NCBI RefSeq assembly: GCF_025195085.2
Contig: NZ_JANAVY020000015.1
Span: forward strand, 40,228-104,227
DNA: 64,000 nt
Origin: Vibrio intestinalis
GTDB taxonomy: Bacteria; Pseudomonadota; Gammaproteobacteria; Enterobacterales; Vibrionaceae
Reading direction: 5' to 3'
Translations under genes and position numbers: made by a program
The notes under the pieces: generated by a model
The model's database searches: none
What the model was told of the DNA's origin: nothing
The model's input: the letters and a program-made list of their open reading frames with translations, nothing else
Part shown: positions 45,068-54,301 of the stretch, piece after piece
Numbering within the stretch: the first letter of the stretch is position 1
Layout: every line of letters starts with the position of its first letter

Positions 45068-46345
45068 ATGGCCACACCTAAGAGTCTCACTTTTCAGTTA
45101 CATCAACATTGGGAGGTGGTTGAGCAGTTAACTCGGCTTTCGAGAGAGTTTCCAGCGTTTGAGTTGAGAGTTCTTGAACAGGTGATTAACCAGTACAAAA
45201 GTAAAAATACGGAAAGTAATACTGTGCTCACCAGCCTTGTTAATGCAGATATATTGCAGCCTATCAATCGCAGCAGCGACTATCAGCTAAACACGCTCGT
45301 TGTGGACTTTGTCAGAGGCTTAACCCAGGAGCATGAGTTAGGTCTATCAGCGATACTTAAAGCGCGTGTTGATGCGATTAAAGACGCCACCAGCCAAGTG
45401 TTAGAAGGGCTTGATGTGGCGGACAACGATTTACTTCGTACTGGCGCGAACAGGCTGTCGGAACTGGTTAGAAAAATTACTCAACAGTTAACCCAGGATA
45501 AACAAGCCATATTTGAAATAGCAGAATTGGCGAAGTCTGCGGACACTAGTGTCCCAATTGAGCGTCGTTACCGTGAAGTGTTGGAAGTGTATGACCAATA
45601 CGTAGAACCCATGAACGAAATGATGGATAGCGGTCTTGGAGGTAGTTTCTACCCCTTATTAGAAAAGGCGGAAGAAGCACTCGATACTGCCGTTGACATA
45701 CTTTCCATGCGTGGATCTTTGTATCAACAAAGACTGGCAATGCGTCAGATAGCTTATCAAGTCAAAGATCTTCGATACCAAGGACGAGTCGTTGCTCAGC
45801 AATGTGCCGATACTTTGTTGCCATTAAGAGAGGAAGCCAGACAACACAATCAACTTTCAGCGGTGATTAGCAAGCAGCTAAGCCAAGTTCGTAAAAAGGG
45901 TTTAGCGCGAGGACTGAATGCCAAAGGTTTGCCTATGTGGAAAAGTAGCCGCGTGACTAAAATTCAATTGGGTAATGAAGTTCGTGAGTTGATGGCAGAG
46001 TTCTTGGACTTTGAACCTAGCTCTATACCGTTCCCGGATGAAGAGGAAGCGACTGAAAGTCCAATGATCAACTGGGTTGATGAAGAGCTTCTGAGGGAAC
46101 AACTTGCTGATTCGCTACCAGTCGCGAATCTAATGACGTGGCTCAGAGGAAACTATCAGCACCTACCAGATACCGAGCTGTTGCGAGTCTATCACGAGCT
46201 TGTTCGTGATCCTCAGTGGCAAAGCACGTTAGGGGCGAGCTCAAGTACTACAGCGTTGAACACAGTAGCCGTAACCTACCACCCTCACGAAATAAAGATG
46301 TTGACTGGCTCAACAATTGCCAAGGATGTTGATAATGCAAAATAG
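45068..46345 (+). CDS. Kleisin-like subunit of a Wadjet/MksBEFG-type SMC system (JetA/MukF-like)
   Basis: 425 residues. Residues ~1-90 look like a winged helix (FELRVLEQVINQYKS, NADILQPINRSSDYQLN); the middle is long helices (QQLTQDKQAIFEIAELA; EALDTAVDILSMRG), and the C-terminal ~100 residues end in a short domain (LLRVYHELVRDPQWQS). It opens a four-gene operon whose order, sizes and tight overlaps match JetABCD/MukFEB: kleisin, KITE, SMC, Toprim. Sequence similarity to MukF is too weak to see by eye, so the call rests on operon logic. Confidence 0.65.
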   Translation: MATPKSLTFQLHQHWEVVEQLTRLSREFPAFELRVLEQVINQYKSKNTESNTVLTSLVNADILQPINRSSDYQLNTLVVDFVRGLTQEHELGLSAILKARVDAIKDATSQVLEGLDVADNDLLRTGANRLSELVRKITQQLTQDKQAIFEIAELAKSADTSVPIERRYREVLEVYDQYVEPMNEMMDSGLGGSFYPLLEKAEEALDTAVDILSMRGSLYQQRLAMRQIAYQVKDLRYQGRVVAQQCADTLLPLREEARQHNQLSAVISKQLSQVRKKGLARGLNAKGLPMWKSSRVTKIQLGNEVRELMAEFLDFEPSSIPFPDEEEATESPMINWVDEELLREQLADSLPVANLMTWLRGNYQHLPDTELLRVYHELVRDPQWQSTLGASSSTTALNTVAVTYHPHEIKMLTGSTIAKDVDNAK

Positions 46346-46904
46346 CAAAATCGATTTAAATGAGCTAGCTCATCTGACTGAGCTATTTAACCTTTTTAAC
46401 TCTGGTCGGCATCTCAACCGCTCGACGGATGCTGCTCTATGGCATGAGCTAGAACAGCAAGCAGAGCAGTACCAGTACCTATTTGCTAACTTAGGTTTTG
46501 ACTTGCGCATTGATGGCCGGGGTTTTGCTTGGTTCCATGATGAAGATGGTAGCCAGAACATCAATAAACAATCACGCCAGTTAGCACTATTGCTCATGGT
46601 GATATTTGACCATCAAGCTGATAGCGGCCGCTCCCTCGGTCAGTTTTACCAATGGACGATTGATAATGCCTTGCTAGATGAGGTCTACGAAAAGCATCAA
46701 GAGCTTTTGGATGCAGAAGAGCTCGACCAAGATGGACTAGCAAAGATATTCGACAACGCAGTGCGAAAAGGCTTTGCCGCTCAAGATAACAATCATTGGC
46801 GTTTACTGCCTTCGGTACATCGCTACTTAGACCATTTCGAAGCTATTACTGAACAAAAATCCGGCAGCGACTTGGCCGCTTATGAGGAGGATGAATCATG
46901 CTAA
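46335..46904 (+). CDS. KITE-like subunit (JetB/MukE-like)
   Basis: 189 residues from ATG 46335, overlapping the kleisin gene by 11 bases with AAGGA before it. Two winged-helix-like parts (WHELEQQAEQYQYLFANLG with FDLRIDGRGFAWF; RKGFAAQDNNHWRLLPSVH) fit the KITE proteins that bridge kleisin and SMC heads. The WL/GFAWF hairpin resembles JetB/MukE/DUF4194 proteins. The downstream SMC gene starts within its stop codon. Confidence 0.6.
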   Translation: MQNSKIDLNELAHLTELFNLFNSGRHLNRSTDAALWHELEQQAEQYQYLFANLGFDLRIDGRGFAWFHDEDGSQNINKQSRQLALLLMVIFDHQADSGRSLGQFYQWTIDNALLDEVYEKHQELLDAEELDQDGLAKIFDNAVRKGFAAQDNNHWRLLPSVHRYLDHFEAITEQKSGSDLAAYEEDESC

Positions 46905-49690
46905 GTTACGGTTTCCAACGTTTAGCGTTAATTGGCAGTGCTGGCTACCAGCGCGCTGAACTTCCTCTTGATGACTCTGTGTCATTAATTGCGCCAAATA
47001 ATCATGGCAAAACAAGCTTAATCAATGCACTTCAGTTTCTGCTCATCATCGACCAAAGAAGGATGGATTTTGGCTCTCATTCATTAGAGAAGGCTCGCCG
47101 TTTTTACTTCCCAAATAACAGTGCTTTCATCTTGCTAGAAGTCATCCTGCCACAAACCGGCACCGTGGTGTTTGGCTGTGTTGGTAAAGGGGTAGGTTAT
47201 GACTACGAATACTTCGCTTACAAAGGTGAATTAAACCTAGATGATTTCCGAATGGATGATGGAAATATCGTTGCCCAACCGAAGTTAGTCAATCACTTAG
47301 CGACAAAAAAACATCGAGTCTATAAATTCAATGATAAAGAGTTCAGACACTCGATTTATGGTGGTGCAAAAAGTAAGAAAAACGGCGACATCGATTTTAC
47401 GGTGTTTAAACTTGAACATGTAAGTGACGCACGTTCGTTCCAGCAAGTCCTCACCAAAACGCTTCGGCTCGACAAGCTAAACTCCAGTGATGTGAAAGAC
47501 TACTTGTTAAAGATATTTAGTCGAGAGCTACCGAATTCTAGCATCGATTTTAAGCAGGAGTGGGAGAAAGCATTTCAAGACATCAATCTAGAACGCGAGC
47601 AGTACCTAGCAGCCGTTAACAATCTGGAAACGATTCAAGAGCTTGAACAAAAGTTTGAGCGTACCTTGTCGCTGCGAGGAAAGATCGCCGCATGCCAGCC
47701 GAAGGTTAATGAATTGCTGCAGGATTGGCATGGTCATGTTCAAACGCAGACTGAGAATCTATTAACGCAAAAAACTAAGCTTGAGCAAACACAACGTGAG
47801 CTCCGAAGCCAAGATATCGCCCGTGCAGGAGAGCGTACAGACTTAATCAATAAACTGGAAGAGTTAAACCGTATCGAGAAACTGCGACAAGAGTTGGAAG
47901 GGCGGTTTACCTTGATCCCGGATCAATCGTTTTTAGAGAGTCAATTGAAAGCTGCGGAGCAGAAATATGATGCTCAGGCTGCCTTGTGTGTTCAATCACA
48001 GCGGTCGTCTTCTGCTGCGATTAGCAAACAGTTGAAAGAGAGAGAAGATCAGCTGCAAAGGTTGCACTCTCAACATCAAACTTTGGGTGACAATTTATAC
48101 CTTCATCTTTCTAAAGTGCTTAATGTAAATGAGTTAGAAAAGCTGAACAAAGTGCTTAGCCAACGAGTAATGCAGCTGCCACCTTCGCAGTATTCGTTTG
48201 ATATCAATCAGCTTCGACAAATGCTCAATGGTGAACCTTCTGAGCAACTTTCGCTTTCAGGTTTAAAACTTTCCCTTGAGGAGCTTATTCCTCAGCATGT
48301 TCAAAAAACAGAGCAGGAGCTGGTGGAGGAAATAGACGATGTTAATAAGCAAATAACAGAACTCAAACAACTGCTTGAGGCAAGTAAAGAAAGTGAGGCT
48401 GCTGAGAGGAAGAAGAACGAATTAAATAGCGTAGTAAAAAAGTGTGAACAGGACTTGAGGGACCACGAGCAGCTGCAACAATTAACAAAAGGCCAGGCAC
48501 AGCGAACCGAACTAAGACTGACGTTTGATAGTCAGCTGGTAGCGATTAATACCGAGCTTGATAGCGCGGATAAGAAGTACAATGAATTGGCACAGCAAAT
48601 CGGAGAGATTACGGATAAGCTAAATAAGTTTGCTTCAGATGATGGACTTGTTGAAAAGCTGAAAAATCAAAGAATTGATGATCAAGCGCTGTTTAACGCT
48701 CTTTCGGAGCAACCCCATACGCCTTGGATTACTGTGGATGAATGGTCTCTGGAATATCTACCCGTTCGCCTTGAACAATACATCGAGAATTGTAAAGACC
48801 TCGATAAGTTGTCCAAAGAATTGCGCCAAATAAAATATGACTTAGCTCAAAAGGGGCTTACCAAGTTCCAGATGGCTCAAACTCAGGATGAAGAGTTAAA
48901 AGGCATTATTAAATTCAGTCATTGTTTGGATGATGAGAAGAAAGCGTTGGAAAGGCGTGCTCGATCGGCAGTAGTCAACGTCACTGCGAGTTTAAGAGAG
49001 CTGCGCAGTGGACTCTATGCACTACAAAGTAAGATGAAGGAATTTAACCGGCTAATCAGTCACAGGCAGTTATCGGATCTCAAAACTTTCAAGATTGAAC
49101 CCGTTGAAGAGAGTCAGCTTGTTGATGCGATGAATGTACTAATCCAGCAAGCAGAGCAAACAGCGAGTGGTCAGAGTTTCGAGCTGTTTGATCAAGGTAG
49201 TATTCTTGATGATGTGGAGTTAGATCGAGCGAAGAGCCTGTTGATTGAAGAAGGTAATGCTCGCCAAGGCCTAAGAGTGGCAGATTTGTTCAGGCTTGAG
49301 TTTGTCGTTGCCAAGCAAGGCCAGCAACCAGAGTCATTTGAAGATATCGATAGTGCGGCTTCTAACGGAACAGTATTGATGGCTAAGCTTGTGACTGGTC
49401 TGGCAATGCTTCACTTAATGCAAGACAAGCGCCACCAAATGAAAGCGGTATGTTACTTGGATGAGGCGTTGGCCCTAGATACCAAGAACCAAGCTAACTT
49501 GATAGAGATTGCTAATCAGTTCGGTTTTGCATTGATTTTTGCCTCACCAGCACCGTTAACCACGGCTCGTTATTGTGTGCCTATCCACCAGGCTAATGGT
49601 AAGAACCACATCAGCAAAAATAGTTGGCAGATTTTCGAACCAATTGAGAGCCAAGAATTGTCGCAACCACAAGTGGAGCCATCATTATGA
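46898..49690 (+). CDS. SMC-like ATPase (JetC/MukB-like)
   Basis: 930 residues. Walker A is APNNHGKTSLINALQFLL near residue 31. A long coiled coil follows (about 240-770, with hinge-like breaks), and then a second head portion with a Walker B-like MKAVCYLDEALALD near 850. This is shorter than most JetC (~1100) and MukB (~1480), implying a shorter arm. ATG overlaps the stop of the KITE gene, and its stop overlaps the Toprim gene start. Such ATPases extrude DNA loops and hand small circles to a nuclease. Confidence 0.75.
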   Translation: MLSYGFQRLALIGSAGYQRAELPLDDSVSLIAPNNHGKTSLINALQFLLIIDQRRMDFGSHSLEKARRFYFPNNSAFILLEVILPQTGTVVFGCVGKGVGYDYEYFAYKGELNLDDFRMDDGNIVAQPKLVNHLATKKHRVYKFNDKEFRHSIYGGAKSKKNGDIDFTVFKLEHVSDARSFQQVLTKTLRLDKLNSSDVKDYLLKIFSRELPNSSIDFKQEWEKAFQDINLEREQYLAAVNNLETIQELEQKFERTLSLRGKIAACQPKVNELLQDWHGHVQTQTENLLTQKTKLEQTQRELRSQDIARAGERTDLINKLEELNRIEKLRQELEGRFTLIPDQSFLESQLKAAEQKYDAQAALCVQSQRSSSAAISKQLKEREDQLQRLHSQHQTLGDNLYLHLSKVLNVNELEKLNKVLSQRVMQLPPSQYSFDINQLRQMLNGEPSEQLSLSGLKLSLEELIPQHVQKTEQELVEEIDDVNKQITELKQLLEASKESEAAERKKNELNSVVKKCEQDLRDHEQLQQLTKGQAQRTELRLTFDSQLVAINTELDSADKKYNELAQQIGEITDKLNKFASDDGLVEKLKNQRIDDQALFNALSEQPHTPWITVDEWSLEYLPVRLEQYIENCKDLDKLSKELRQIKYDLAQKGLTKFQMAQTQDEELKGIIKFSHCLDDEKKALERRARSAVVNVTASLRELRSGLYALQSKMKEFNRLISHRQLSDLKTFKIEPVEESQLVDAMNVLIQQAEQTASGQSFELFDQGSILDDVELDRAKSLLIEEGNARQGLRVADLFRLEFVVAKQGQQPESFEDIDSAASNGTVLMAKLVTGLAMLHLMQDKRHQMKAVCYLDEALALDTKNQANLIEIANQFGFALIFASPAPLTTARYCVPIHQANGKNHISKNSWQIFEPIESQELSQPQVEPSL

Positions 49691-50559
49691 GTCAGGCATT
49701 GGTTAAAGCTCTAACGCGACTAGTCGATGTTTATCCAGATTCCGTCGCCGGAACTGTAATGACGCCATCTCAGAAGAAGCAGCTTGATGAGTTCAGCCGT
49801 AAAACTCAGAGTGTACAAGTTACTCCTAAAGGGCGTGGCGTTGTCTACGACATTCTAGATATGGATGTCGTTAAAGTCACACTGGATCAGTTGGCACCAA
49901 ATCAAAACGTGTCTCCATCTGCTCCGCAAAGAGCTGTAAACATAGCCTCCACACGAAGCAGCAAACAAGGAAGAGTAGGTCACAATGTCACCTATGTGCT
50001 GGCTAAAACGGTTGCAAATCCGCTGTGGGAGGTTTCTGGAATACTAACTGAGCACTTAAATATAGCGACAGAAGAGTTTGGCGTTTTTTCCCTTGAAGTG
50101 GGTGGAGAAAGAAACAAGAACCTTCAAACTCATCATTCTATTTGGCTGGTGGAGAACCAAGCACTATTTGACAGACTAGATTGGTTGCCCAATAACGAAC
50201 CCACTACCGTTATTTGGTACCGAGGACAGCTACACAACAAGCTGATTGATTGGCTATCTGTGCATGAAAGGTCACCGATTGTCTACTTTTTTGCCGATTA
50301 TGACGGTGTAGGGCTGAATAACTTCCGACGCCTAAAAGAGAAGCTAGAAACTAGAACCGAATTTTGGGTGATGCCTAACTGGAAGGAACTTTTGAACCGT
50401 TATGGACAAAACCAGCTTTGGGTTGATACGGCACGTGAATTTGACTCTTTTGAGCGAAACAGCCAAACACTTTTAGAAGAATCTACAGAGGTGCGAGAAT
50501 TGGTAATGGAAATGAAGAAGCATGGCTTAGCTTTGGAACAAGAGGCTGTGTGGTTATAA
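49687..50559 (+). CDS. Toprim-domain nuclease subunit (JetD-like)
   Basis: 290 residues. The C-terminal half carries Toprim signatures: a conserved Glu in SIWLVENQALFDRL near 160, and DxD in VYFFADYDGVGLNNF near 200, as in JetD/topoisomerase-VI-like nucleases. The N-terminal half (MTPSQKKQLDEFSRK; TPKGRGVVYDILD) resembles a JetD-type DNA-binding arm. It overlaps the SMC gene by 4 bases (ATGA). In Wadjet, this subunit cuts plasmid DNA that the SMC complex has trapped. Confidence 0.7.
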   Translation: MSQALVKALTRLVDVYPDSVAGTVMTPSQKKQLDEFSRKTQSVQVTPKGRGVVYDILDMDVVKVTLDQLAPNQNVSPSAPQRAVNIASTRSSKQGRVGHNVTYVLAKTVANPLWEVSGILTEHLNIATEEFGVFSLEVGGERNKNLQTHHSIWLVENQALFDRLDWLPNNEPTTVIWYRGQLHNKLIDWLSVHERSPIVYFFADYDGVGLNNFRRLKEKLETRTEFWVMPNWKELLNRYGQNQLWVDTAREFDSFERNSQTLLEESTEVRELVMEMKKHGLALEQEAVWL

Positions 50560-50789
50560 ACTGCAAAGGGGCAATTTCTAATATCAGTTTCCTTACCTAC
50601 TGTAAAAGTAAAAACTCAAGAATACTGTGCTTTGTGAAGTATTTTAGCTGAGAACTGAAACTTCATATAAAGCCTAAATTAGGTAGAAATAACCACTTAA
50701 CTTTATGAATTAACTAACAGTCTTAAACATAGTAAGATGTTAGTCTAGTTGCATTTAAAGCCTGTTGGATGTGGTGAAAGGAACTTTGC

Positions 50790-53700
50790 GTGGATAAAAG
50801 TAATTTTGAGTTTTTAAAGCATCATGATGAATTGCTGTTTCAATTAGCAAATCGAGCAGAGCAATGTTTTGTTCCTGCCCCTAATACTACTTTGGTAAAG
50901 ATTCGTCAGCTAGGGGAAGCATTAGCACAGAATGTTGCTGCGCGTGTTGGTGTTCGATATGGCAAAGATGAAGATGGACGAGATATCAGACAAGTCGATC
51001 TCTTACGGAACCTTGGGTACAAACTCACTCTCGATGCGCGTATTAGCGATTCTTTCCATACCATCAGAAAGCTTGGTAACTCTGCTAACCACGATTTCAC
51101 TTCTTCTAGTCACAGAGATGCGTTAAAAGCTTTGGTGCTAGGGCATGCCCTTAGTGCTTGGTACCATACTCTGTTTGGAGGCTCTCGCGCAAAAGGCTTT
51201 AGGCCTGAGCCATTCATAAAACCTCAAGACCCATCTGAACATGTAAGACAGCTCGAAGAAAAACTGCAAGCGTTAGAAATTGCGCAACAGAGAACCTCAG
51301 AACGATTAAAAGTCGCTGAAGAACTCAAACAAGTTGAAGCTGAAAAAGCTCAAGCGCAGAAAATGCGAGCTGAGCAGATGCAGGCAGAAAGCCAGTTATG
51401 GGAAGAGGTTGCAACTGAACATGAAGCGACACTGTCTCAATATCGCAAGAAGATGGATGATGCTAACGTTCTTTATTTGGCTGGCTTTAAGAAGCAGAGT
51501 TCAGATGAGCAAGCCAAGCTTATTGGTAAGATTGAAAAGTCACGTTTGGAGCTAAATGAAGAAGAAACTCGTGTACTGATTGACGAGCAACTCAATGATG
51601 CGAATTGGAAAGCAGACAGCGTAAACCTTAAATATTCAAAAGGTGCGAGGCCAGTTGCCAATGAGAACCGTGCGATAGCAGAATGGCCGACTAATTCCGG
51701 CCCGGCTGATTACGTTTTATTTATGGGCTTAACTCCTGTTGCAGTGGTAGAAGCGAAGAAAAGTGCGAAGAATGTCTATGGCGCAATTGACCAAGCGAAG
51801 CGTTATGCCAAAGGCTTAGCCAATAAAGGTGGGATTGTTATTGAAACCACTTACGGTGAGTTCAAAGTGCCAGTCGTTTTCGCGACTAATGGTCGACCTT
51901 ACTTAGAACAACTAGAGCAAGAGAGCGGTATTTGGTTTTTAGATGTTAGAGACACGACTAATCGCCGAAGAGCACTGAAAGGTTGGTACTCGCCTAGTGA
52001 GATTAAAGCCTACCTTCGTCAAACGCCACAACAAGCAGAACAAGAGCTTGACCAGATGGGGTTTGATTACGATCTAAAACTACGTGACTATCAGGTTAAG
52101 GCAATTCAATCAGTAGAACAGGCGATTAAGCAAGGTAAGACGAACGCGTTGGTAGCAATGGCAACCGGGACCGGTAAAACTAAAACCTGTATTGCTTTAG
52201 TGTATCGCTTGCTCAAAGCAGAACGTTTTCGCCGAATTCTGTTCTTGGTTGATCGTTCTGCTCTTGGCGTTCAGGCAACCACTGACTTTGGTGAAGTGCG
52301 CCTAGAGAACTTAAATACCTTTGCCGATACATTCGATGTTATTGGTATGGAAGCAGATAAACCACCAGTCGCTAAGCCTGAAGACGATACCAAAGTCCAT
52401 GTCGCTACTGTACAAGGCTTAGTGAAACGTATTTTGTACCCGAATGATGGTGATACCAAACCAGGCGTTGGTCAATACGACTGTATAGTGGTTGATGAAT
52501 GTCACCGCGGCTATTTACTTGACAGGATTCAGAGTGAGACGGAACTAGAGTTTCGTGATCAAAAAGATTACCAATCCAAGTACCGTGCAGTTTTGGATTA
52601 CTTTGATGCCTTCAAAATTGGCTTAACTGCCACGCCAGCGCTGCATACGGTAGATATCTTTGGTGAACCTATCTTTAGTTACACCTATACGGAAGCGGTT
52701 ATTGATGGCTATCTTAACGATCACCTACCACCGATAAGAATTCACACCAAGCTTGCAGAGCAGGGCATTCATTACGATATCAACGAAGAAGTTCAGGCTT
52801 ACAACGTAGAAGACAATACGATTGAAAAATATCGTACGCCAGATGAACTCGATTTCGATGTATCGCAATTTAACAAGAAGGTGGTGAGCCCAAACTTCAC
52901 CAAAGTCGTGACCAAATGGCTCATAGAAAGTGATGCCATTAACCCTTACTCTGAAGCGAAAACGCTCATATTCTGTGTAACGGATAAACACGCTGATCAA
53001 GTCGTCGAAGCCCTAAAAGAAGCGTGTGAACACTATCATGGTGAGGTGGAAGACGACGCCATCCAAAAAATCACCGGAGCATCGGATAAGCCATTAGAAA
53101 AAATCCGTCTGTTTAAGAACGATCGTTTACCCAATATTGCGGTGACGGTGGATTTATTAACCACAGGGGTTGATGTTCCCAGAATTTGTAATCTGGTCTT
53201 CCTGCGTCGTGTGAATAGCCGAATCTTGTTTGAACAGATGTTGGGCCGCGCAACCCGTTTATGTGATGAGATCGCCAAGGGACCATTTAGAATCTTTGAC
53301 GCGGTCGATATCTATACTCAGCTTGAAGATGTGAACAGCATGAAACCTGTCGTTACCAACGTGAATATAACGTTCAGCGATCTCGAGAATGAAATGACGC
53401 AAGTCGATGAGGAAGAACTGCAAACGTTGGCAAAAAATCAGTTCATCGCCAAGCTTCAGGTTAAACGCCGTCATTTGACTGACTCTCAGCGAGAAGATTT
53501 TGAAACCATTGTCGGCCAATCCCCTGAAGACTTTATTCAAGATCTGAAGAGTCGACCAGTTGACGAAGTTGCAGAGTGGTTTACCAAGCATCCGGGCTTA
53601 GGCGAGCTATTGGATAGTAAAGTGATCGGAGGAGGTAACCGCCCACCGGTGATAATTTCAGATCATAGCGACGAGGTGACCAATGTCACTACAGGTTACG

Positions 53701-54272
53701 GTGATGGGCAAAAACCATCCGATTACCTGCAAGCATTTAGTGATTTTGTTAACGCCAACAGCAACCGTTTGATCGCAATTCAAACAGTTGTGCAAAAACC
53801 TTGGGAATTAACAAGAAAAAGCCTAAAAGAGCTGGCAATTGAGCTTGAAAAGAACCGCTTTAGAGAACAAGATCTGCAAGTTGCGTGGAACGAAGTAAAA
53901 AACGAAGAAATCGCCGCTCGAATCATCGGCTTTATTCGTCAAGCTGCGCTCGGCGAGCCTCTTATCCCTTTTGAGCAGCGAGTAGAAAAAGCGCTTGAAA
54001 CCATGTTAGCGAGTCAGGAGTGGAAAACACCACAAAAGAAATGGTTAGAGCTTATCGCCAAACAGATGAAGGCCACCACTATTGTTGATTTGCCAGCGTT
54101 GGACCAAGGCATCTTCAAGCAACAGCAAGGCGGGTTGAAACGCGCCAACAAACTTTTTGAACAGCCTGTAGAGGATGTTCTTTTACAATTTAACAAAGCA
54201 TTGTGGCAATCAGTTGATCAAACGTCACCTGATGAGACAATCAAATCACAGCCACAACAACAATCAGCTTAA
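50790..54272 (+). CDS. hsdR: Type I restriction enzyme, HsdR (EcoEI-like)
   Basis: 1160 residues from GTG 50790, with AAAGGAA before it. Residues ~1-130 form an N-terminal helical domain of the DUF4145/HEPN type, then coiled coil to ~240. The nuclease motif is ADYVLFMGLTPVAVVEAKKS near 310, Walker A ATGTGKTKT near 455, DECHRG near 570, motif GLTATP near 610, and EcoEI_R-type C-terminus. This is the translocating and cleaving subunit of a type I complex. The gap 50560-50789 is AT-rich and probably the operon promoter. Confidence 0.95.
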   Translation: MDKSNFEFLKHHDELLFQLANRAEQCFVPAPNTTLVKIRQLGEALAQNVAARVGVRYGKDEDGRDIRQVDLLRNLGYKLTLDARISDSFHTIRKLGNSANHDFTSSSHRDALKALVLGHALSAWYHTLFGGSRAKGFRPEPFIKPQDPSEHVRQLEEKLQALEIAQQRTSERLKVAEELKQVEAEKAQAQKMRAEQMQAESQLWEEVATEHEATLSQYRKKMDDANVLYLAGFKKQSSDEQAKLIGKIEKSRLELNEEETRVLIDEQLNDANWKADSVNLKYSKGARPVANENRAIAEWPTNSGPADYVLFMGLTPVAVVEAKKSAKNVYGAIDQAKRYAKGLANKGGIVIETTYGEFKVPVVFATNGRPYLEQLEQESGIWFLDVRDTTNRRRALKGWYSPSEIKAYLRQTPQQAEQELDQMGFDYDLKLRDYQVKAIQSVEQAIKQGKTNALVAMATGTGKTKTCIALVYRLLKAERFRRILFLVDRSALGVQATTDFGEVRLENLNTFADTFDVIGMEADKPPVAKPEDDTKVHVATVQGLVKRILYPNDGDTKPGVGQYDCIVVDECHRGYLLDRIQSETELEFRDQKDYQSKYRAVLDYFDAFKIGLTATPALHTVDIFGEPIFSYTYTEAVIDGYLNDHLPPIRIHTKLAEQGIHYDINEEVQAYNVEDNTIEKYRTPDELDFDVSQFNKKVVSPNFTKVVTKWLIESDAINPYSEAKTLIFCVTDKHADQVVEALKEACEHYHGEVEDDAIQKITGASDKPLEKIRLFKNDRLPNIAVTVDLLTTGVDVPRICNLVFLRRVNSRILFEQMLGRATRLCDEIAKGPFRIFDAVDIYTQLEDVNSMKPVVTNVNITFSDLENEMTQVDEEELQTLAKNQFIAKLQVKRRHLTDSQREDFETIVGQSPEDFIQDLKSRPVDEVAEWFTKHPGLGELLDSKVIGGGNRPPVIISDHSDEVTNVTTGYGDGQKPSDYLQAFSDFVNANSNRLIAIQTVVQKPWELTRKSLKELAIELEKNRFREQDLQVAWNEVKNEEIAARIIGFIRQAALGEPLIPFEQRVEKALETMLASQEWKTPQKKWLELIAKQMKATTIVDLPALDQGIFKQQQGGLKRANKLFEQPVEDVLLQFNKALWQSVDQTSPDETIKSQPQQQSA

Positions 54273-54301
54273 GCTGGTCAATACAATAGGTAGTAAATTT
54301 A

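Noticed and set aside
44060..50559. BREX or CBASS system
   Set aside because: The WYL regulator resembles those of BREX/CBASS, but no brxA/B/C, pglZ/X, cyclase or effector genes are present; the neighbours are SMC-type.
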